64,000 nt of DNA from Opitutaceae bacterium BACL24 MAG-120322-bin51 (GTDB taxonomy: Bacteria; Verrucomicrobiota; Verrucomicrobiia; Opitutales; Coraliomargaritaceae), in assembly GCA_905182465.1 (NCBI GenBank), contig CAJJBI010000004.1:126001-190000 (forward strand). The letters are read 5' to 3'. The translations under genes were made by a program, and so were the position numbers. Under the pieces are notes generated by a model. That model worked only from the letters and a program-made list of their open reading frames with translations. It was not told the origin of the DNA and ran no database searches. Below are positions 46,923 through 56,534 of this stretch, piece after piece (position 1 is the first letter of the stretch; each line of letters starts with the position of its first letter).

Positions 46923-49331
46923 TTATAAGGACGCGCGTTGCTCTTCAACGGCGAAGCATTCGATCGTATCGCCTTCTTGATAGTCGTCGTAGCCTGCCAC
47001 GTTGATACCACATTCGTAGCCTGCCCGGACTTCTTTGACGTCGTCTTTGAAGCGTTTCAGTGTGTCTATTTTGCTCTCGTGGATGAGCTCGCCGCCTCGC
47101 ATGAGACGCGCGATGCAGTTGCGCTGGATAACGCCCTCTGTCACCATACAACCAGCAACGTTGCGCGTCTTACCAACGGAGAATATTTGGCGAACCTCGG
47201 CTGCGCCGGTCTTCTTCTCCGTGTATTCCGCGTCGAGCATGTCAGTCATAGCCTCTTCGACTTGGTCGATGAGTTCATAGATAATCGCATGCTGGACGAT
47301 GCGAATATCGTGATGTTTAGCCAGGCTCTGCACGCCGTTATCGAGTTTGACATTGAAACCAACAACCATCGCTCCACCCGCGCTAGCGAGAGTGATGTCG
47401 TTCTTGGTAATATGGCCAACACCTTTACTGATCACGTCGAGTTCGACCTTATCGCTCTCGATAGCTTTGAGCGATTGAACCAGTGCTTCAGTCGAACCGT
47501 GCACATCTGACTTTACGATGACGCGGAGGCACTTCTTCTGCTGATTTTCGATCGCAGCGAAGAGGTCTTCAACGGTAGTAGCGCCACCTTCTGTGTTTTT
47601 CTGTTGAGTCTTGGCTGCCTCATGGAGTTTACGCACTTGCATGTTCTCCTCGGCGCAACGCTTAGCCACTTTTTCGTTTTTCTCAGTGGAAAACTTGGTG
47701 CCGGATGCGGGTACATCTGACCAACCAGTGACTTTAACTGGCGTCGCAGGTGGCGCGTCTTTAAGCTGTTTGCCATCGGCATCGGTCATTGTTTTGACTC
47801 GGCAGTAAACCTCGCCGCAGAGCAATGCGTCACCCTTCTTCAGGGTGCCTCGCTCGACGATGACCGTAGCGGAGGCACCACGACCCATTTCGATCTGAGA
47901 TTCTATAATAGTACCAGATGCGGGGCAAGTCGGGTTGGCCTTGAGCTCAAGAAGTTCGACTTGGAGTAGGATCATGTCGAGCAGGTTGTCGATATTCGTG
48001 CCCTTGAGGGCGGAAACCTCGACAGCAATCGTTTCACCGCCCCAATCTTCGGGAGCGATGCCCTTCTCCTGCATCTGCTGCTTAACGCGATCGATGTTGG
48101 CCCCCTTCGAATCAATCTTGTTGATGGCTACGATGATGGCGTTGTTGGCCTCTTTGGCAAATTTGAGCGCTTCTTCGGTCTGTGGTTTGAAGGCGTCGTC
48201 GGCCGCGATCACAAGGATCGAGACGTCGGTTACATTGGCACCGCGCTCTCGCATCATGGAGAAAGCGGCGTGACCGGGTGTATCGATAAAGGAGATCTTC
48301 TGCCCCTTGTGATCGATCTGGTAAGCACCTATGTGCTGAGTGATCCCGCCGGCTTCCCCTTTAACCACGTTGGCCTTGCGTATAGTGTCGAGCAGTGTGG
48401 TCTTGCCATGATCGACGTGACCTAGGATGCAGACGACGGGAGGGCGGGGTTTTAGAAACTTAGGGTCGTCGTCGTCGGGCTTTTCAACTTTTGGCTTAGA
48501 CCCGCCTTTTTCGGCCTGCTCGCCACGGTGGTGGATCTCTAGTTCGCAACCATGTCGGCCTGCGACTTGCACCGCGACGCTCTCTTCGATCGTTTGGTTC
48601 ATCGATGCGAAAATGCCCATCTCCATTAGCTCAGAAATGAGTTTGAAAGGCTTAAGTCCAATCTCGCCCGCAAAGTCGCGCACGACAATAGGGGGTTTGA
48701 CGTGGATCTTCTTCAGCGCTCCGGCTTCAGTCGCAGGAGCTTCGAGATCTTCAGCAGATTCGGCAACAGGTGCTTCGTCCGCATCAACTGCTTTGGAAGC
48801 AGAGGGCGGCTTGGGAGGACCAGTAGGCGTCGGTGCGGCAGGCGGAGTAGAAGTTGCGGGTGTCGGACTGGGTGCCTTTGGCGGAATCGTAGCGGAAATA
48901 GGTGTCGATGCGGTCTGCGCGGGTGATGGCTCCGGTTGACCGACTGTGGGAGGCTTTGGCGGGCCTGCTGGTGACGATGTGGCGGGCGCTTGGGGGCTCG
49001 CAGGATCGACCAGCTTGGGTGCTTTAGTCGACTTTTCTGCTTCCTCGGCATCAGATTTTTCCTGATGCTCACGCTCTATGTCAGCAGCGGATTTGACGAA
49101 AGCGCCCTCGGGTAACTTCGGTGCGACTGGCGCTTCAGTTGCGGTCTCGGCCTCGACAGGCTGAGCCTGAGGCGCTTGCGCGGCAAACTCCTCTCGGAGG
49201 GCATCGGCGGAGATGTTGTCGACGGTGCTGGAAGCGCTCTTCACCTCATAGCCACGACTCTTCAGAAGGGCTATTAGCTCCTTATTCTCCATTCCGATGT
49301 CTTTGGAAAGTTGGTGTATGCGAACACTCAT
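46923..49331 (-). CDS. infB: translation initiation factor IF-2
   Basis: GTPase that places initiator tRNA on the 30S subunit. The 802-aa chain starts with the IF2 N-terminal module [19 protein letters not shown] and continues in a long Pro/Ala/Thr-rich linker (about 60-210). G-domain motifs are [15 protein letters not shown] (G1), [13 protein letters not shown] (G3) and [12 protein letters not shown] (G4), followed by domains II-IV ending [15 protein letters not shown]. All essential blocks are present. Between nusA and rbfA. Confidence 0.97.
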   Translation of the reverse strand: MSVRIHQLSKDIGMENKELIALLKSRGYEVKSASSTVDNISADALREEFAAQAPQAQPVEAETATEAPVAPKLPEGAFVKSAADIEREHQEKSDAEEAEKSTKAPKLVDPASPQAPATSSPAGPPKPPTVGQPEPSPAQTASTPISATIPPKAPSPTPATSTPPAAPTPTGPPKPPSASKAVDADEAPVAESAEDLEAPATEAGALKKIHVKPPIVVRDFAGEIGLKPFKLISELMEMGIFASMNQTIEESVAVQVAGRHGCELEIHHRGEQAEKGGSKPKVEKPDDDDPKFLKPRPPVVCILGHVDHGKTTLLDTIRKANVVKGEAGGITQHIGAYQIDHKGQKISFIDTPGHAAFSMMRERGANVTDVSILVIAADDAFKPQTEEALKFAKEANNAIIVAINKIDSKGANIDRVKQQMQEKGIAPEDWGGETIAVEVSALKGTNIDNLLDMILLQVELLELKANPTCPASGTIIESQIEMGRGASATVIVERGTLKKGDALLCGEVYCRVKTMTDADGKQLKDAPPATPVKVTGWSDVPASGTKFSTEKNEKVAKRCAEENMQVRKLHEAAKTQQKNTEGGATTVEDLFAAIENQQKKCLRVIVKSDVHGSTEALVQSLKAIESDKVELDVISKGVGHITKNDITLASAGGAMVVGFNVKLDNGVQSLAKHHDIRIVQHAIIYELIDQVEEAMTDMLDAEYTEKKTGAAEVRQIFSVGKTRNVAGCMVTEGVIQRNCIARLMRGGELIHESKIDTLKRFKDDVKEVRAGYECGINVAGYDDYQEGDTIECFAVEEQRASL

Positions 49332-49385
49332 AGATGAGATATTTTTTAAGTCTGGTTATTGCGGGAGGGATGGCAGCACATTCGC

Positions 49386-50636
49386 TTAGCCTTGTTGCTG
49401 GAAAAATGCGGCTACCTTGGAGATCACATCTGCGGCCTCTTCAGGGGTGAAGCCTGCGTCAATTAAGTCGTCGGCTTCGACGCCTTCAAATACTTCGGGG
49501 CTGGCAAAACCAATCGCGACCAATCGCGAGGCCACTTCGGGATCCAATCCACTGATGGCATTGAGTCCTTGGACGGCTTTAGCGACCTTTTCGTCGAAGC
49601 CGACGGCCTCTTTCTCCTCCTTGCCTATGTCAAGCTTCCAGCCTAGAAGACGAGAGGTGAGCTTAGCATTGAAGCCGCGGCGACCAATCGCGATAGAAAG
49701 GTCGTCTTCCGCCACTTCGAAGTGGATACGACGGTCGCCTTCGTTTACGTTGATGTTCTTAGGGACTGCAGGCTTGAGCGCTTCTTCGAGCAATTGGAGC
49801 GGATCTTGGTAGTAACGAATGATATCGATCTTCTCGCCGCCGAGTTCACGGACGATTGTTTTGACACGCGCACCACGGGCACCGACACATGCGCCGACTG
49901 GGTCAACCTTAGGGTCGTTGCTGTTCACTGCGATCTTCGTGCGATAGCCAGGCTCGCGAGCCATCGCTTCGATCGAAACAGTGCCATCTGCGATCTCGGT
50001 GACTTCAAGTTCAAAAAGACGACGAACGAAGTTTAGGTTAGATCGGGAAAGAATGATATCGGGACCGCGATTAGTCTGCTCGATCTTAAGTAGTAGGCAT
50101 CGGATGCTCTCGCCAGGGGCATAATCTTCGCCGGGAACACGCTCGCGAGGTGGCAAGATCGCTTCGGCCTTACCGAGGTCGACTACCAAGTCGCCGCGCT
50201 CGCGGCGACGGACGATGCCTGTGACGATGTCGCCAACAGTGTCTTTATAATCATCGTAGATACGGTCTTTTTCAAACTGGCGTATGCGCTGCATGATCGC
50301 TTGGCGGGCAGTCTGCGCGGCGATACGACCGAGATAGGCCGGATCGATTTCCTTCTCGATAGTCTCACCGACTTGAACGTCCGCGTTGACTTGGCGTGCC
50401 TTCTCAACGTGGATTTCGAGATCATCATCTCCCACAGAGTCCACGACCTGTAATACAGTCCATGCCTTGAGAGAACCGGTCTTTGGATTAATCTCAACAC
50501 GGATATCTTGACCCACACCGACACCCTTTTGGGCAGCGCTCGCGATCGCACTAGAGATGGCTTCGATCATGTCTGAGCGACTGATCCCCTTCTCTTTTTC
50601 CATGTATTCTAAAACTGATAGTATTTCGTGGCTCAT
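49386..50636 (-). CDS. nusA: transcription elongation/termination factor NusA
   Basis: Binds RNA polymerase and modulates pausing, termination and antitermination. The 416-aa protein has the N-terminal RNAP-binding domain ([18 protein letters not shown]), an S1 domain ([29 protein letters not shown]), and KH1/KH2 with [25 protein letters not shown] and [24 protein letters not shown]-terminal helix-hairpin-helix region ([17 protein letters not shown]) follows. RimP, usually upstream, is not seen. It is the first gene of its operon, preceded by a strong promoter and an intrinsic terminator in the leader, so autoregulation is plausible. Confidence 0.95.
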   Translation of the reverse strand: MSHEILSVLEYMEKEKGISRSDMIEAISSAIASAAQKGVGVGQDIRVEINPKTGSLKAWTVLQVVDSVGDDDLEIHVEKARQVNADVQVGETIEKEIDPAYLGRIAAQTARQAIMQRIRQFEKDRIYDDYKDTVGDIVTGIVRRRERGDLVVDLGKAEAILPPRERVPGEDYAPGESIRCLLLKIEQTNRGPDIILSRSNLNFVRRLFELEVTEIADGTVSIEAMAREPGYRTKIAVNSNDPKVDPVGACVGARGARVKTIVRELGGEKIDIIRYYQDPLQLLEEALKPAVPKNINVNEGDRRIHFEVAEDDLSIAIGRRGFNAKLTSRLLGWKLDIGKEEKEAVGFDEKVAKAVQGLNAISGLDPEVASRLVAIGFASPEVFEGVEADDLIDAGFTPEEAADVISKVAAFFQQQG

Positions 50637-50653
50637 TGGGTGCTAAAAATAAA

Positions 50654-50678
50654 AAAAGCAGGCATGAGGCCCGCTTTT
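50654..50678 (-). terminator. intrinsic terminator in the nusA leader (putative attenuator)
   Basis: AAAAGC-x-GGC pairs with GCC-x-GCTTTT around ATGAG (one mismatch). Read on the minus strand the stem is followed by a tract of seven T, then A and five T, ending only a few bases before the nusA start at 50636. It lies about 25-50 nt after the predicted transcription start, so it would act on the nusA transcript itself. Alternatively it ends an unknown short transcript from the same promoter. Confidence 0.65.
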
Positions 50679-50710
50679 AAAGTGTTACTAGATTTAAAAG
50701 TGAATTTGGC

Positions 50711-50738
50711 AGAATATAGTGCGCTTAGCCCTTGTCAA
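50711..50738 (-). promoter_or_regulatory. nusA: sigma-70-type promoter for the nusA operon
   Basis: On the minus strand a perfect TTGACA (-35; 50733-50738) is followed after 16 nt by TATTCT (-10; 50711-50716). Transcription would begin near 50704, giving a leader of about 68 nt to the nusA start, with the terminator-like hairpin inside it. The rest of 50739-50892 holds nothing recognised. Confidence 0.65.
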
Positions 50739-50892
50739 GGTACCTGTATAGAGGAATTAAATTCGGAGAATCGAAGCGCACTCCATTCATTTATACTTGC
50801 AGCGATCCAATGCATACACATCTTCCGCAATTAACTTTCGCCCTGCTAGCTGAATTCCCAGGGCTCCGCCATTCTGGCACACCACTGAATTC

Positions 50893-51594
50893 ATGAAAAC
50901 CGTCATTGTCTATTCTGGAGGCCTCGATTCGACCGTCCTCCTCTATCACTTACGTCAGGCAGGTCATGACCTCCACGCTCTCTCTGTGGACTACGGTCAA
51001 CGCCACCGTTGCGAGCTCGAGCGCGCCGCCGCGATCTGCGAGGAACTAGACATCCCCCAGCCCGTCGCGAATCTTTCGGCGCTCCAACCACTCCTTGCTG
51101 GTAGCAGTCTAACCTCATCTGAGATCGAAGTCGCCGAAGGGCACTACACGGAAGAGAATATGAAGAGTACGGTCGTACCGAATCGTAATATGATCTTACT
51201 CTCCGTCGCGACTGGTCATGCTCTCTCGATCAAGGCGGGACAAATTGCCTACGCCGCTCACTCTGGTGATCACGCAATCTACCCCGACTGCCGTAGTGAA
51301 TTTGCCGATGCTATGAGCAACGCGATTAGGCTCGCCGACTGGGAAAAGGTCGAGCTTATCCGCCCTTTCGTCGACTGGACAAAGGCTGACATCGTGCGCC
51401 GCGGTGCCGAACTCAGTGTGCCTTTTGCTAAAACATGGTCTTGCTACAAGGGCGGCGACCTCCACTGCGGTCGCTGCGGCACCTGCATCGAACGCCGCGA
51501 AGCCTTCGACCTCGCCAAGGTCAACGACCCCACCCCCTACGCCGAAAACGCCCCAAGCATCGCGAACCTTCGCGCAAACGACTGGCGACTTTGA
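50893..51594 (+). CDS. queC: 7-cyano-7-deazaguanine synthase QueC
   Basis: ATP-dependent conversion of 7-carboxy-7-deazaguanine to preQ0 for queuosine. The 233-aa protein has [17 protein letters not shown] (PP-loop) and [33 protein letters not shown], and zinc cysteines in [21 protein letters not shown]. Followed 60 nt later by queD on the same strand. QueE and FolE are not seen here. Confidence 0.95.
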   Translation: MKTVIVYSGGLDSTVLLYHLRQAGHDLHALSVDYGQRHRCELERAAAICEELDIPQPVANLSALQPLLAGSSLTSSEIEVAEGHYTEENMKSTVVPNRNMILLSVATGHALSIKAGQIAYAAHSGDHAIYPDCRSEFADAMSNAIRLADWEKVELIRPFVDWTKADIVRRGAELSVPFAKTWSCYKGGDLHCGRCGTCIERREAFDLAKVNDPTPYAENAPSIANLRANDWRL

Positions 51595-51654
51595 GCATCA
51601 GAATCTGTCTATCTCTAGCAACGCGCATCTTCCATATTCCATCTCCTAAATATC

Positions 51655-52086
51655 ATGCTAACCTGTAGCAAAACCTACCGCGACATCCCCTTCGCCCACC
51701 GCCAACACCGGCACAATGGCCACTGCTCCCTCATACACGGGCATAACTGGGCAATCACCCTCACCTTCGCCTGTCAGAAAACTGATGCCAACGGTTTCGT
51801 CGTCGACTTTGGTGACTTGAAATATCTCAAAACCTGGATCGCCCAAAATCTCGACCACGCCTGTCTTTTCAATGAGAGCGACCCGGAGAGCGAAGCCCTC
51901 CTTGCTCAATTTGGGCACCTCTTTAAAGCTTACATTTTACCCAACACCTCCTGTGAAGGCCTCGCGCAACATCTCCATGGAGTTTTTAACCCCATGGTGC
52001 GCGCGCAGACAGAAGATCGCGTCTGGGTCACACAAGTCGAGATCGAGGAAGATTCTAAAAACTCGGCCACCTACTTGCCGGACTAG
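51655..52086 (+). CDS. queD: 6-carboxy-5,6,7,8-tetrahydropterin synthase QueD
   Basis: Converts dihydroneopterin triphosphate to carboxytetrahydropterin in queuosine synthesis. The 143-aa protein has [20 protein letters not shown] with catalytic Cys and zinc His residues, [21 protein letters not shown] and [11 protein letters not shown]. It is convergent with the NUDIX gene with an 8-nt gap. An ordinary member of the PTPS-VI family. Confidence 0.92.
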   Translation: MLTCSKTYRDIPFAHRQHRHNGHCSLIHGHNWAITLTFACQKTDANGFVVDFGDLKYLKTWIAQNLDHACLFNESDPESEALLAQFGHLFKAYILPNTSCEGLAQHLHGVFNPMVRAQTEDRVWVTQVEIEEDSKNSATYLPD

Positions 52087-52094
52087 CCGCAATC

Positions 52095-52604
52095 CTAGTA
52101 TTTGCCATCGAGATATTTCGCCCAGAGATAACTGAAGGACCATGCAAAATCACGCGGGCGATTACTAAGCCAATTCTTCAATTCCTCTAAATCAATCCAG
52201 CGGCCTTCGACCACTTCAATTGGGTCCAATATGAATGGCCCCTCCGACTGGCAGGTGTAGACCCAGACAAATTCGTTACCAGTCGGCTCGCAGGGGGCTT
52301 CTTTAAAGAGGCGCTTCAGATCGACAGGACCGCGCAAGCCGATCTCTTCGATGAGTTCTCGTCCAGCCGCTTCGTCGTAGTCCTCGCCAGCATCGACATG
52401 GCCGGAGCAGGAACTCACCCATTTGCCCGGCGCAGTATCCTTGCCCATGGAGCGACGTTGTAGATAAATTTGTCCCGCTTTATTAAACACAAAGACATGG
52501 ATTGCGCGGTGCAGAAGCTCCTCACGGTGCACAACCGAGCGTGGTTCTTGCCGAAGGACATTGTCGCTTCTATCGACGACGTCGAAAATATCGGTGACGG
52601 GCAT
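52095..52604 (-). CDS. NUDIX hydrolase (YfcD / IPP-isomerase-like group)
   Basis: 169 aa with a Nudix box [24 protein letters not shown]-terminal [22 protein letters not shown] and [30 protein letters not shown] are typical of the YfcD/Idi-like group of Nudix proteins. The Cys and Glu pattern required for IPP isomerase is incomplete ([11 protein letters not shown]), so isomerase activity should not be assumed. The substrate is likely a nucleoside diphosphate derivative. The adjacent 344 nt upstream (52605-52948) were read on both strands and hold no recognised gene or site. Confidence 0.8.
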   Translation of the reverse strand: MPVTDIFDVVDRSDNVLRQEPRSVVHREELLHRAIHVFVFNKAGQIYLQRRSMGKDTAPGKWVSSCSGHVDAGEDYDEAAGRELIEEIGLRGPVDLKRLFKEAPCEPTGNEFVWVYTCQSEGPFILDPIEVVEGRWIDLEELKNWLSNRPRDFAWSFSYLWAKYLDGKY

Positions 52605-52948
52605 GATCGTAATTAGCTAGAGTGATAGAAGGTATCTTTTAGAAGGCTCATAACCTGCCAAGCCTTGCCGCGAGTAGCGAGCCAAAGTAAGTGGCATTAG
52701 GTAACCGGTTTATGGATGGTCACAATAAAAGAGTCTAATGGCTCATCTTAAACGTCCCTAGCATAAGGCATAAGTTCGCTTCAGAGTCATGTTAGTTCAA
52801 TGTAAACCCCCTATTTGTCATAGACGGGCAGGCATTGTTCCTTGCTCACGCTAAGCTCTGTAACAAATCGGCGTCGGCTCGATCGATCCTTTGAAAACGA
52901 AAATAGTGGACTTGCTGTCCTCAACGCGACACTCCTCTGGTATTATAA
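52605..52948. other. 344-nt intergenic stretch with nothing recognised
   Basis: Lies between the divergent NUDIX and gspF-like genes. No convincing open frame, RNA fold, repeat or promoter pair was found; TATTAT just before the gspF start is -10-like but lacks a spaced -35. It presumably holds both promoters. Confidence 0.5.
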
Positions 52949-54226
52949 ATGGCAGTTTTTAACTATAAAGCGCGTGAGAAGGATGGCACGATTGTAAGCG
53001 GCACGATCGAAGCTGCCGAGCGCCGTCTCGCCATGCAGCGCCTACAAGCGCAAGGGCTCAGCCCAGTGACTTTAAAGGAAGGCGCCACTGGAGCACCTTC
53101 TGTCTTCGCCAAAATAGGCGAACGCGCAAAGGCACTACGAAGCAACCGCAATGCAAAAGGCGGTAATGAAAATTCTCAAAAGCAACGAGGCGCCAAGCGG
53201 GAAAGCGTCGGTCTCCTCGTACTAAAACGCTTGATGGAGCTTCACGGCTCTGGCTTACCCGTAGGCGACTCGATCCGCATACTCAGCCAGCGGCTCAGCG
53301 ACAAGGAGCAAGGAGCCATCGCGCAAACGCTCTGGCGCGACCTAAGTGAAGGCTCTACATTGGCAGGGGCTATGTCGCGCCAACCTCGCTGCTTCCCAAG
53401 CTCGATCAGCTACGTGATCGAAGCGGGCGAGGCGACTGGCAACCTCGCCCCTGTTCTGCGCAAAGTCATTGATTACCTCGAAGAAAAGCAAGGGATACGC
53501 AAGAAGATGATCGCGAGTATGGCTTACCCTGCCTTCATTTGCACTATCGCTACAGCAGTTGTCATCCTTTTCATGACGGTGCTATTACCACAAATTCAAG
53601 GCATGTTAGATCGACTAGGGGGCGAAATGACTTGGAGCGCACGCATCTTGATTGATGGTTCATCCTTCATCGCACAGATCGGCCCCTTTCTTCTACTTGG
53701 GCTAGTTATTGGCATTATAGGTTTTCGACAATGGCGGAGCACTGAGTCTGGATTAGGTCGCACCGACTCATGGCTTTTAAAACTGCCACTGCTTGGTAAA
53801 ATCTTTTACTTCAGCGACCTCTTCCAGGTAGGTAACTTGATCAGCACATTGCTAGAAAGTGGCATCAATACAACCGAGACTTTACGCCTGACCGAGCGTA
53901 CAGTAAAAAACACTGCACTGCGGAAACGCTTCAACATTGCACGAGGGCAAGTCAACGAGGGGCTCTCAATCGCACAAGCCTTTCAACGAAACCAATTCAT
54001 GCCCGACCTCGCAGTCGACATATTAACAGTCGGTGAAAATACTGGTAACCTTGCCCACAGTATGAACGAAATTACGAAGGGATTTCGCAATGAATTAACG
54101 GCACGCCTAGCTAAATTGACTACACTTGTTTCAACCGGCGCCTTGATCTGTGCCTTCATACTGGTTGCGCTGATCGCCATGGGTATCGTTACCAGCGTAT
54201 TCCAAGTCAGCCGAAGCCTGTCCTAG
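52949..54226 (+). CDS. type II secretion / type IV pilus assembly platform protein (GspF/PilC family)
   Basis: 425 aa. N-terminal FNYKAREKDGTIVSGTIEAAERRLAMQRL is the family start. Two T2SSF repeats each contain membrane helices (PAFICTIATAVVILFMTVLLP; the last LICAFILVALIAMGIVTSVFQVS). FIEAGEATGNLAPVLRKV-like and TVGENTGNLAHSMNEI segments carry the G-E-x-T-G-N pattern. It sits alone, without GspE or GspG next to it; a pilin lies at 31.4-31.8 kb. Its 3' end overlaps the convergent kinase gene by 96 nt. Confidence 0.88.
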   Translation: MAVFNYKAREKDGTIVSGTIEAAERRLAMQRLQAQGLSPVTLKEGATGAPSVFAKIGERAKALRSNRNAKGGNENSQKQRGAKRESVGLLVLKRLMELHGSGLPVGDSIRILSQRLSDKEQGAIAQTLWRDLSEGSTLAGAMSRQPRCFPSSISYVIEAGEATGNLAPVLRKVIDYLEEKQGIRKKMIASMAYPAFICTIATAVVILFMTVLLPQIQGMLDRLGGEMTWSARILIDGSSFIAQIGPFLLLGLVIGIIGFRQWRSTESGLGRTDSWLLKLPLLGKIFYFSDLFQVGNLISTLLESGINTTETLRLTERTVKNTALRKRFNIARGQVNEGLSIAQAFQRNQFMPDLAVDILTVGENTGNLAHSMNEITKGFRNELTARLAKLTTLVSTGALICAFILVALIAMGIVTSVFQVSRSLS

Positions 54227-55507
54227 CGATTGAGTTTGTTTGATCGGCAGTCGAAAAGACATGCGCGTGCCCTCCCCCACTTTGCTCTCGGCCTCGACTG
54301 TGCCGCCGTGCAACTGCACGATATGCTTCACAATACTTAGGCCAAGCCCGGTGCCGCCGGTCTCCCGTGAGCGCCCTTTATCCACTCGATAAAAACGCTC
54401 GAAAAGATGCGGTAGATCCTTCTCTGGAATACCAGATCCATCATCGATAACGGAACAGCGTACTAGTCCTAAATCGACCTCGAGCACGGCCTCCAATTTG
54501 ATTGATGTAAACTCTGGCGCATAGCGAAAAACGTTTTCAATCAAATTGTCCAAAACTTGATTGATTCGATAACGATCAAAAGGAAACGAGCCAACGGCGG
54601 CGGCGACAATTACTTCAATTTTTTGCTCATTAGTATGAATCCGATTACGATAGCTTTCGGCGACTTCATTCAAAAGAGATTTAAAAGGCTGCTCCACGGA
54701 TTCGATCTGGTCAGGCCGTGACTCTAATCTTGAAATAGTTAGTAAATCTTCGACCAGCAGGTTGAGTCGCTCCGCGTTTTTTAAGATTTTTCCCATGAAG
54801 CGGTGCCGCATCTTGCGATCAATCGTCGCCTTGTCGTCGATCAGTGTTTCAGCGAAACCCTTAATAATGGTCAGTGGCGTACGAAGCTCATGCGAGACAT
54901 TGGCCACAAATTCACGCCGCATGACTTCTAAGCCTTTTAGTTTAGTAATGTCATACATGACAAGAAGCGTCGAGTGACCGCCTTCCAAATTTATACTCTG
55001 AACCTTCGTGCAGGAAGCTTCAACCCATCGCTTTTTCGCTCCTTGCTCAATCTTTACCTGTGTTGATTCGTCGCCGCCCTGCTTTGCTGCCGAGTCTAAA
55101 AGCTCCTGCAAAATAGACGCGCTAAATACACTCTCCAAGTGCAGGCCTTGGATCGGAAGACCATCGCGAAAAAGCTTTTCCGAAGATCGATTGGCGTATT
55201 CCACCACATGGTCCTCGTTAAATACAATCACTGCTTCTTGGACTGCGCCGAGTATTACGTCAATCTGCCCTGAATAGTCGTTCTTTTGTATGATGGTCTG
55301 ATCATTTGAATCGATGAGCTCGTTTATCGAATCCACAAGACCAATTACTCCGATTTTCCCCAAAGTCGTCGCGAAGTCGGCTGGCAACAAGCGCCTTTGC
55401 GAACTCACCGAATCTTGGAGCTCACGCAAGAAGCGACGCAATCGCAAGACATGGCGAAAAAGCAAAAATGAAACAACCAGTAATAAAATTGTTAATAGGT
55501 AGAGCAT
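54131..55507 (-). CDS. phoR: PhoR-like membrane sensor histidine kinase
   Basis: 458 aa. One N-terminal helix (MLYLLTILLLVVSFLLF), a charged region, a PAS domain (about 85-190, VILGAVQEAVIVFNEDHVVEYANRS), HisKA with VANVSHELRTPLTIIKGFAETL, and HATPase with NQVLDNLIENVFRYAPEF, DDGSGIPEKDL and GGTGLGLSIVKHIV. The layout matches PhoR. The final 30 or so codons beyond FRLPIKQTQSLG lie antisense to gspF, and a single-base shift would end the protein just there, so the true C-terminus may be shorter. Pairs with the OmpR-type regulator 101 nt upstream. Confidence 0.88.
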   Translation of the reverse strand: MLYLLTILLLVVSFLLFRHVLRLRRFLRELQDSVSSQRRLLPADFATTLGKIGVIGLVDSINELIDSNDQTIIQKNDYSGQIDVILGAVQEAVIVFNEDHVVEYANRSSEKLFRDGLPIQGLHLESVFSASILQELLDSAAKQGGDESTQVKIEQGAKKRWVEASCTKVQSINLEGGHSTLLVMYDITKLKGLEVMRREFVANVSHELRTPLTIIKGFAETLIDDKATIDRKMRHRFMGKILKNAERLNLLVEDLLTISRLESRPDQIESVEQPFKSLLNEVAESYRNRIHTNEQKIEVIVAAAVGSFPFDRYRINQVLDNLIENVFRYAPEFTSIKLEAVLEVDLGLVRCSVIDDGSGIPEKDLPHLFERFYRVDKGRSRETGGTGLGLSIVKHIVQLHGGTVEAESKVGEGTRMSFRLPIKQTQSLGQASADLEYAGNDTHGDQRNQYEGTDQGAG

Positions 55508-55608
55508 GTTAGGCAGAAGAGCGAAATCGCCCCACTAAAAGGCAAATTATAGGGCAAGCTAAGCAGCAGCTGACTAAGCTCAAGCAACTAAAGCTATGGT
55601 CCCCTAGC

Positions 55609-56319
55609 TTATTCGCACTTAATATCGACCGCTCGGTAGCCTACGCCCCGCACTGTCTCGATCATATGGGCGTAATGGCCGAGTTTTTCACGTAAACGGC
55701 GCACATGGGTATCGACAGTGCGCGTCTCAATATCCGTATCGTAATGCCACACATTAACCAGTAAATGATCTCGCGATTGCACACGCCCCTTTCGCTCCAT
55801 GAGAAGTTTCAATAGGCGGAATTCGGTCGCCGTCAGCACAACATTTTCGCCATCAACCTCTAACTGGTGCAGATCTTCGTCAATCGCCACACCTGCAATC
55901 TCGATTCGTGACTGCCCAATGGGTTTTGAAAGCGATTCTGCGCGCTTGAGCAGATTGCTTATTCTAATCAGTAACTCTTTGTTGTTAAATGGCTTAGGTA
56001 AATAGTCTTCCGCGCCTGTCTCCAAGCCTTTAATTCGATCCTCGGGTTCAGCGCGCGCACTCAAAAATATGATCGGGATATGCTTCATCGTAGGATCAGC
56101 GCGGGCGATGCGGCATAACTGTAAACCATTGAGCTCGGGCATCATTATATCCAAGACCATCAAATCTGGTTCAAATTCGCGCACTTTGGCAATAAAGGCC
56201 AAGGGATCGTTTAATGCCGCTACACGATACCCTTCTTGCTCTAGCTGAAACTCCAGAAGTTCGGTAACATCAGGCTCGTCGTCTAGAACTAAAATGCGAT
56301 GCACTTTTTGCGCGCTCAT
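55609..56319 (-). CDS. phoB: PhoB-like OmpR-family response regulator
   Basis: Start set at the ATG giving MSAQKVHRILVLDDEPDV; an in-frame GTG nine codons upstream is an alternative. The receiver has VLDDEPD, the phosphoacceptor Asp in LMVLDIMMPE and the Lys in LPKPFNNKE. The C-terminal winged helix has LTATEFRLLKLLMERKGRVQSRDHLL and TVDTHVRRLREKLG. It precedes the phoR-like kinase and is the natural candidate to bind the Pho-box-like array before the porin-PiT unit. About 236 aa, standard. Confidence 0.88.
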   Translation of the reverse strand: MSAQKVHRILVLDDEPDVTELLEFQLEQEGYRVAALNDPLAFIAKVREFEPDLMVLDIMMPELNGLQLCRIARADPTMKHIPIIFLSARAEPEDRIKGLETGAEDYLPKPFNNKELLIRISNLLKRAESLSKPIGQSRIEIAGVAIDEDLHQLEVDGENVVLTATEFRLLKLLMERKGRVQSRDHLLVNVWHYDTDIETRTVDTHVRRLREKLGHYAHMIETVRGVGYRAVDIKCE

Positions 56320-56534
56320 TCTTGGCAATGTGGTCGTCTCAACCACTATTTTGATTTTCGTAGATTCTTAAGGTGTCAGGTTTGAATAATGCAGATGAAA
56401 ACCTAACACAAGTCATAGCAGGTCAATAATTAAAGCCAGCTCTAAACCCTTCTACAGGCGATTTAACCTCAATGCGACGCAATCGTGACACAGCTGAAAC
56501 AATCGACAGGAAACCTCCCGCCCAAGTAGATGCG

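Noticed and set aside
50840-50892. Possible preQ1 riboswitch before queC (CCCTG/CAGGG stem around a CTAGC-containing loop)
   Set aside because: The A-rich tail that must pair with the loop is missing and the loop does not match the preQ1-I pattern.
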